Assembly (NCBI GenBank): GCA_015660855.1
Contig: JACSDG010000008.1
Coordinates: 1-42,282, forward strand
Direction: 5' to 3'
Source: Magnetococcales bacterium
GTDB lineage: Bacteria; Pseudomonadota; Magnetococcia; Magnetococcales; UBA8363
Length of the DNA: 42,282 bases
A program made the position numbers and the translations under genes. The notes under the pieces are model-generated. The model made no database searches. It saw nothing but the letters and a program-made list of their open reading frames with translations, and had not been told where the DNA came from. Below are positions 40,434 to 42,282 of the stretch, in pieces (the stretch's first letter is position 1; each line of letters opens with the position of its first letter).

Positions 40434-41957
40434 TTACTTCTTGGGTTGACGATTCAACGCCTTGCGCCATTTGTTGCGATTAAGAAAACGATAACGAAAC
40501 CATTTAGCATATTTTGTCTGTTCTTCACCCGTGGTGATGGCGATCCAAAGGATTTTCATGACCCGAAATGGACGTAAAATAAACGAAAGAATATAAAAGT
40601 TTACAAACATCCAGAGCATCGTATGGTACAAACTCCGCGAGGAAATCTCCTGCGCATAAGAGGGGGCATTGGCGGTATAAAAATCCATGGGTGAAATAAA
40701 AAATTCGTCGTTGAGTTTTATTTGGTTTATCTCCCTGAATATCAGTGAACCCGGATAGGGGACAAATTTGGTGACTGTCACGTCGTGCACGCCAATCCAG
40801 GCAAGCCGACGAATCAAGGTCATGGTATCGCCCAAAGTTTTTTTTGTCTCGTTGGGAAAACCTATGACAAAAAAACAGGAAACCTTGAATCCATGTTGCA
40901 AAGAAACCCGAATCGCACGCTCCATACTGGTCAAATCAACCTGTTTTTGCACCGATTTCAGTAATTCAACCGATCCCGATTCCGGTGCGAAAGACAAGAG
41001 ACGACAACCGGATTGATACAAGAGACGTATGACCTCAACATCAAACACCTCCGATCGGGTACCCGTTGGCATTTGCCAGGTAATATTCAAGCGTCTGTCA
41101 ATGATCTCTCGACACAAATGAATAACCCAGCTCCGCTTGACTATGGCAGTAAGATCCTGCGAATCAAAATTGCGAACATTGTATTTTTTAATATACATCG
41201 CCATTTCATCAACGATACGCACCGGATCACGGGGTACATACCGTGTCGTCCACATGCCAGGACTGGAGCAAAAACTGCAACGGTAGGGACAACCTCTGGT
41301 CATCATAATGGGCATGGAACGCCCCAGATTAATACCGTTGGTCTGGGCACGGTCTATGTATTCACCAATGGGAATGGCGTCCCAATCCGGTAAGGGCAAA
41401 GCATCAATATTGCGGTTCCTCAAGGACAGCCCCGTAGACACCATCCGGCCATCCCGCAAAAAAGCAATACCCCCAATTGAAAGAAAATCTTGTTTATTTT
41501 CATGGGCTGTAAGCAAATTTAAAAAGGTTTCCTCGCCCTCTCCCATCACGACAATATCCACTGGAGAGGTCGTCAAAGTATGCTCTGCAAGGGCGGTAAC
41601 ATGTTCGCCCCCCACCACAATGAGTACCTTGGGAAACCTTTTCCGGATGTCTTGAATCAAATGGCGCGTCAAGGGCCAAAGACTGCTGAAGGTGCAGGTC
41701 ACGCCAATGACATCGGTTTCGTCAGGAATCCTCTGGACAATGTGCTCGAAAGGGAGTCCTTGCAACAGAAGATCGTCGCGACCCGGATAGGGCCCGACAA
41801 CATCCAACCCCAGACCGGTGGCATCAATCACAGTGCAAGGACGACCCGATTGTTTGACCACTGCGGCAATATAGGCCAACCCCAAAGGAGGATTTGGGGC
41901 ATGAATCTGTAACCCGGCCAAGCTTTTGATACCAGGTGGGTTGATTAAGGTAATCAT
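40434..41957 (-). CDS. B12-binding-domain radical SAM enzyme
   Basis: The protein has 507 aa when started at ATG 41957 (CAGGAC upstream). A longer open frame begins at 42068 but has no good site and a less typical N-terminus. The first 150 residues are a B12-binding-like domain (ITLINPPG, GLAYIAAVVKQSG, VVGGEHVTALAEHT, MGEGEE). A radical SAM core follows with C223, C227 and C230 (GCPYRCSFC). The C-terminal helical part contains a hydrophobic stretch. Relatives modify carbons of lipids, glycans or antibiotics by methylation or rearrangement. The specific substrate is unknown, but the surface-glycan neighbours favour a lipid or sugar. The stop codon lies within the repeat motif at 40420-40437. 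Confidence 0.85.
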   Translation of the reverse strand: MITLINPPGIKSLAGLQIHAPNPPLGLAYIAAVVKQSGRPCTVIDATGLGLDVVGPYPGRDDLLLQGLPFEHIVQRIPDETDVIGVTCTFSSLWPLTRHLIQDIRKRFPKVLIVVGGEHVTALAEHTLTTSPVDIVVMGEGEETFLNLLTAHENKQDFLSIGGIAFLRDGRMVSTGLSLRNRNIDALPLPDWDAIPIGEYIDRAQTNGINLGRSMPIMMTRGCPYRCSFCSSPGMWTTRYVPRDPVRIVDEMAMYIKKYNVRNFDSQDLTAIVKRSWVIHLCREIIDRRLNITWQMPTGTRSEVFDVEVIRLLYQSGCRLLSFAPESGSVELLKSVQKQVDLTSMERAIRVSLQHGFKVSCFFVIGFPNETKKTLGDTMTLIRRLAWIGVHDVTVTKFVPYPGSLIFREINQIKLNDEFFISPMDFYTANAPSYAQEISSRSLYHTMLWMFVNFYILSFILRPFRVMKILWIAITTGEEQTKYAKWFRYRFLNRNKWRKALNRQPKK

Positions 41958-42120
41958 ATTTCTTGTCCTGGCTGTTTGCTTTTTCAGTGGATGGCAGGGA
42001 CTACAATCAAAAGGCATTATTCCGAATCCCGTCTTGGAGACTGTGGAAACATTATCGATAAATGTCAATAGGCACTATACTTTACCTTTGACTTTCTTCC
42101 ATAATGCCCTCACATTGAAG

Positions 42121-42282
42121 GTAACCGTTCAGTCCCCCCGTCTTTTTTTTCTTTTAAGGTATTGCGGGGGTCCGGGGGGGATGATCCCCCCCGGCGGAGG
42201 TTTGGAGGCGGAGCCTCCAAGGTTTTTCTTTTGACTTTGATTTTGATTTTGACTTTCCTGCCCCCCAAGGGGGGTCAGGGGC
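42121..42282. repeat. Double-hairpin repeat with GTAACC end motif at window edge
   Basis: It starts GTAACCGTTCAGTCCCCC (42121-42138), then a T-run, then TTGCGGGGGTCC at 42162. Hairpin CCGGGGGGGAT/ATCCCCCCCGG lies at 42172-42194 and TTGGAGGC-GGA-GCCTCCAA at 42202-42220. It is cut off by the window end. It is the longest copy and shows that the end motif and the hairpins belong to the same unit. The 214 nt from 42069 on show nothing coding that I trust. Confidence 0.75.

Noticed and set aside
41926-42234. 102-residue frame at the right end with a hydrophobic N-terminus
   Set aside because: Antisense to the start of the radical SAM gene, and its C-terminal half is repeat sequence; no ribosome-binding site.
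1-42282. CRISPR array, tRNA or rRNA genes, prophage or IS transposase
   Set aside because: No regularly spaced direct repeats, no cloverleaf-like or rRNA-like sequence, and no transposase, integrase or phage structural gene was seen.

Overview
The window reads as an ordinary bacterial chromosome segment from a Gram-negative, probably proteobacterial organism. The synteny of a BamE lipoprotein gene divergent from a ubiquinol-cytochrome c chaperone is alphaproteobacteria-like. A giant pyruvate:ferredoxin oxidoreductase next to an Nfn-type transhydrogenase, several caspase/CHAT and DUF1566 (Lcl) proteins, and many G-rich double-hairpin repeats would fit a magnetotactic Magnetococcales-like (Etaproteobacteria) genome. 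That placement is inference, not proof. No tRNA, rRNA, CRISPR array or recognisable transposase gene was found.

Layout. 1-2989: an OmpA-type envelope protein (cut by the window start), a LEA/WHy-type lipoprotein, and a six-helix K+ channel with a cyclic-nucleotide-binding domain. 3033-8660: an accessory cassette of five minus-strand genes (unknown 301 aa, unknown 119 aa, unknown 500-514 aa, a diadenylate-cyclase-domain protein, a ClpX-like AAA+ ATPase). It is bounded on both sides by related inverted-repeat sequence and carries a perfect 28-bp-stem hairpin in its middle. I regard this cassette as the best candidate for an undescribed nucleotide-signalling or defence system. 8674-14255: housekeeping genes, namely pgk with a cytochrome bc1 chaperone, then bamE, a methylthioadenosine/methylthioinosine phosphorylase, an MTA/SAH deaminase and a degenerate CHAT-domain protein in a tight plus-strand run.

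14262-19344: a signalling and osmotic-response block. A PilZ protein (c-di-GMP) is divergent from a HAMP-only membrane sensor, which is followed closely by an MscS channel with a cyclic-nucleotide-binding domain. 19605-23958: small or membrane genes, namely an 86-aa unknown, an internally duplicated membrane protein paired with an Lgt-like protein, an orphan TAXI-type binding protein, a HEPN/MNT toxin-antitoxin-like pair and a secreted DUF1566 protein. 24216-35341: a 957-aa Hsp70/actin-fold ATPase with a novel N-terminal region, then the redox centrepiece: a 1677-aa pyruvate:ferredoxin oxidoreductase with an extra C-terminal Fe-S domain and, 34 nt downstream, a single-chain NfnB-NfnA fusion. 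Together they could couple 2-oxoacid oxidation or synthesis with ferredoxin/NAD(P)H interconversion.

35498-41957: a secreted caspase-Lcl fusion and surface-glycan-type genes (a GT-C-like membrane protein, a methyltransferase-GT2 fusion, a B12-binding radical SAM enzyme). Most gaps in this last part hold dispersed G/C-rich hairpin repeats, including a 203-bp palindrome between two convergent genes.
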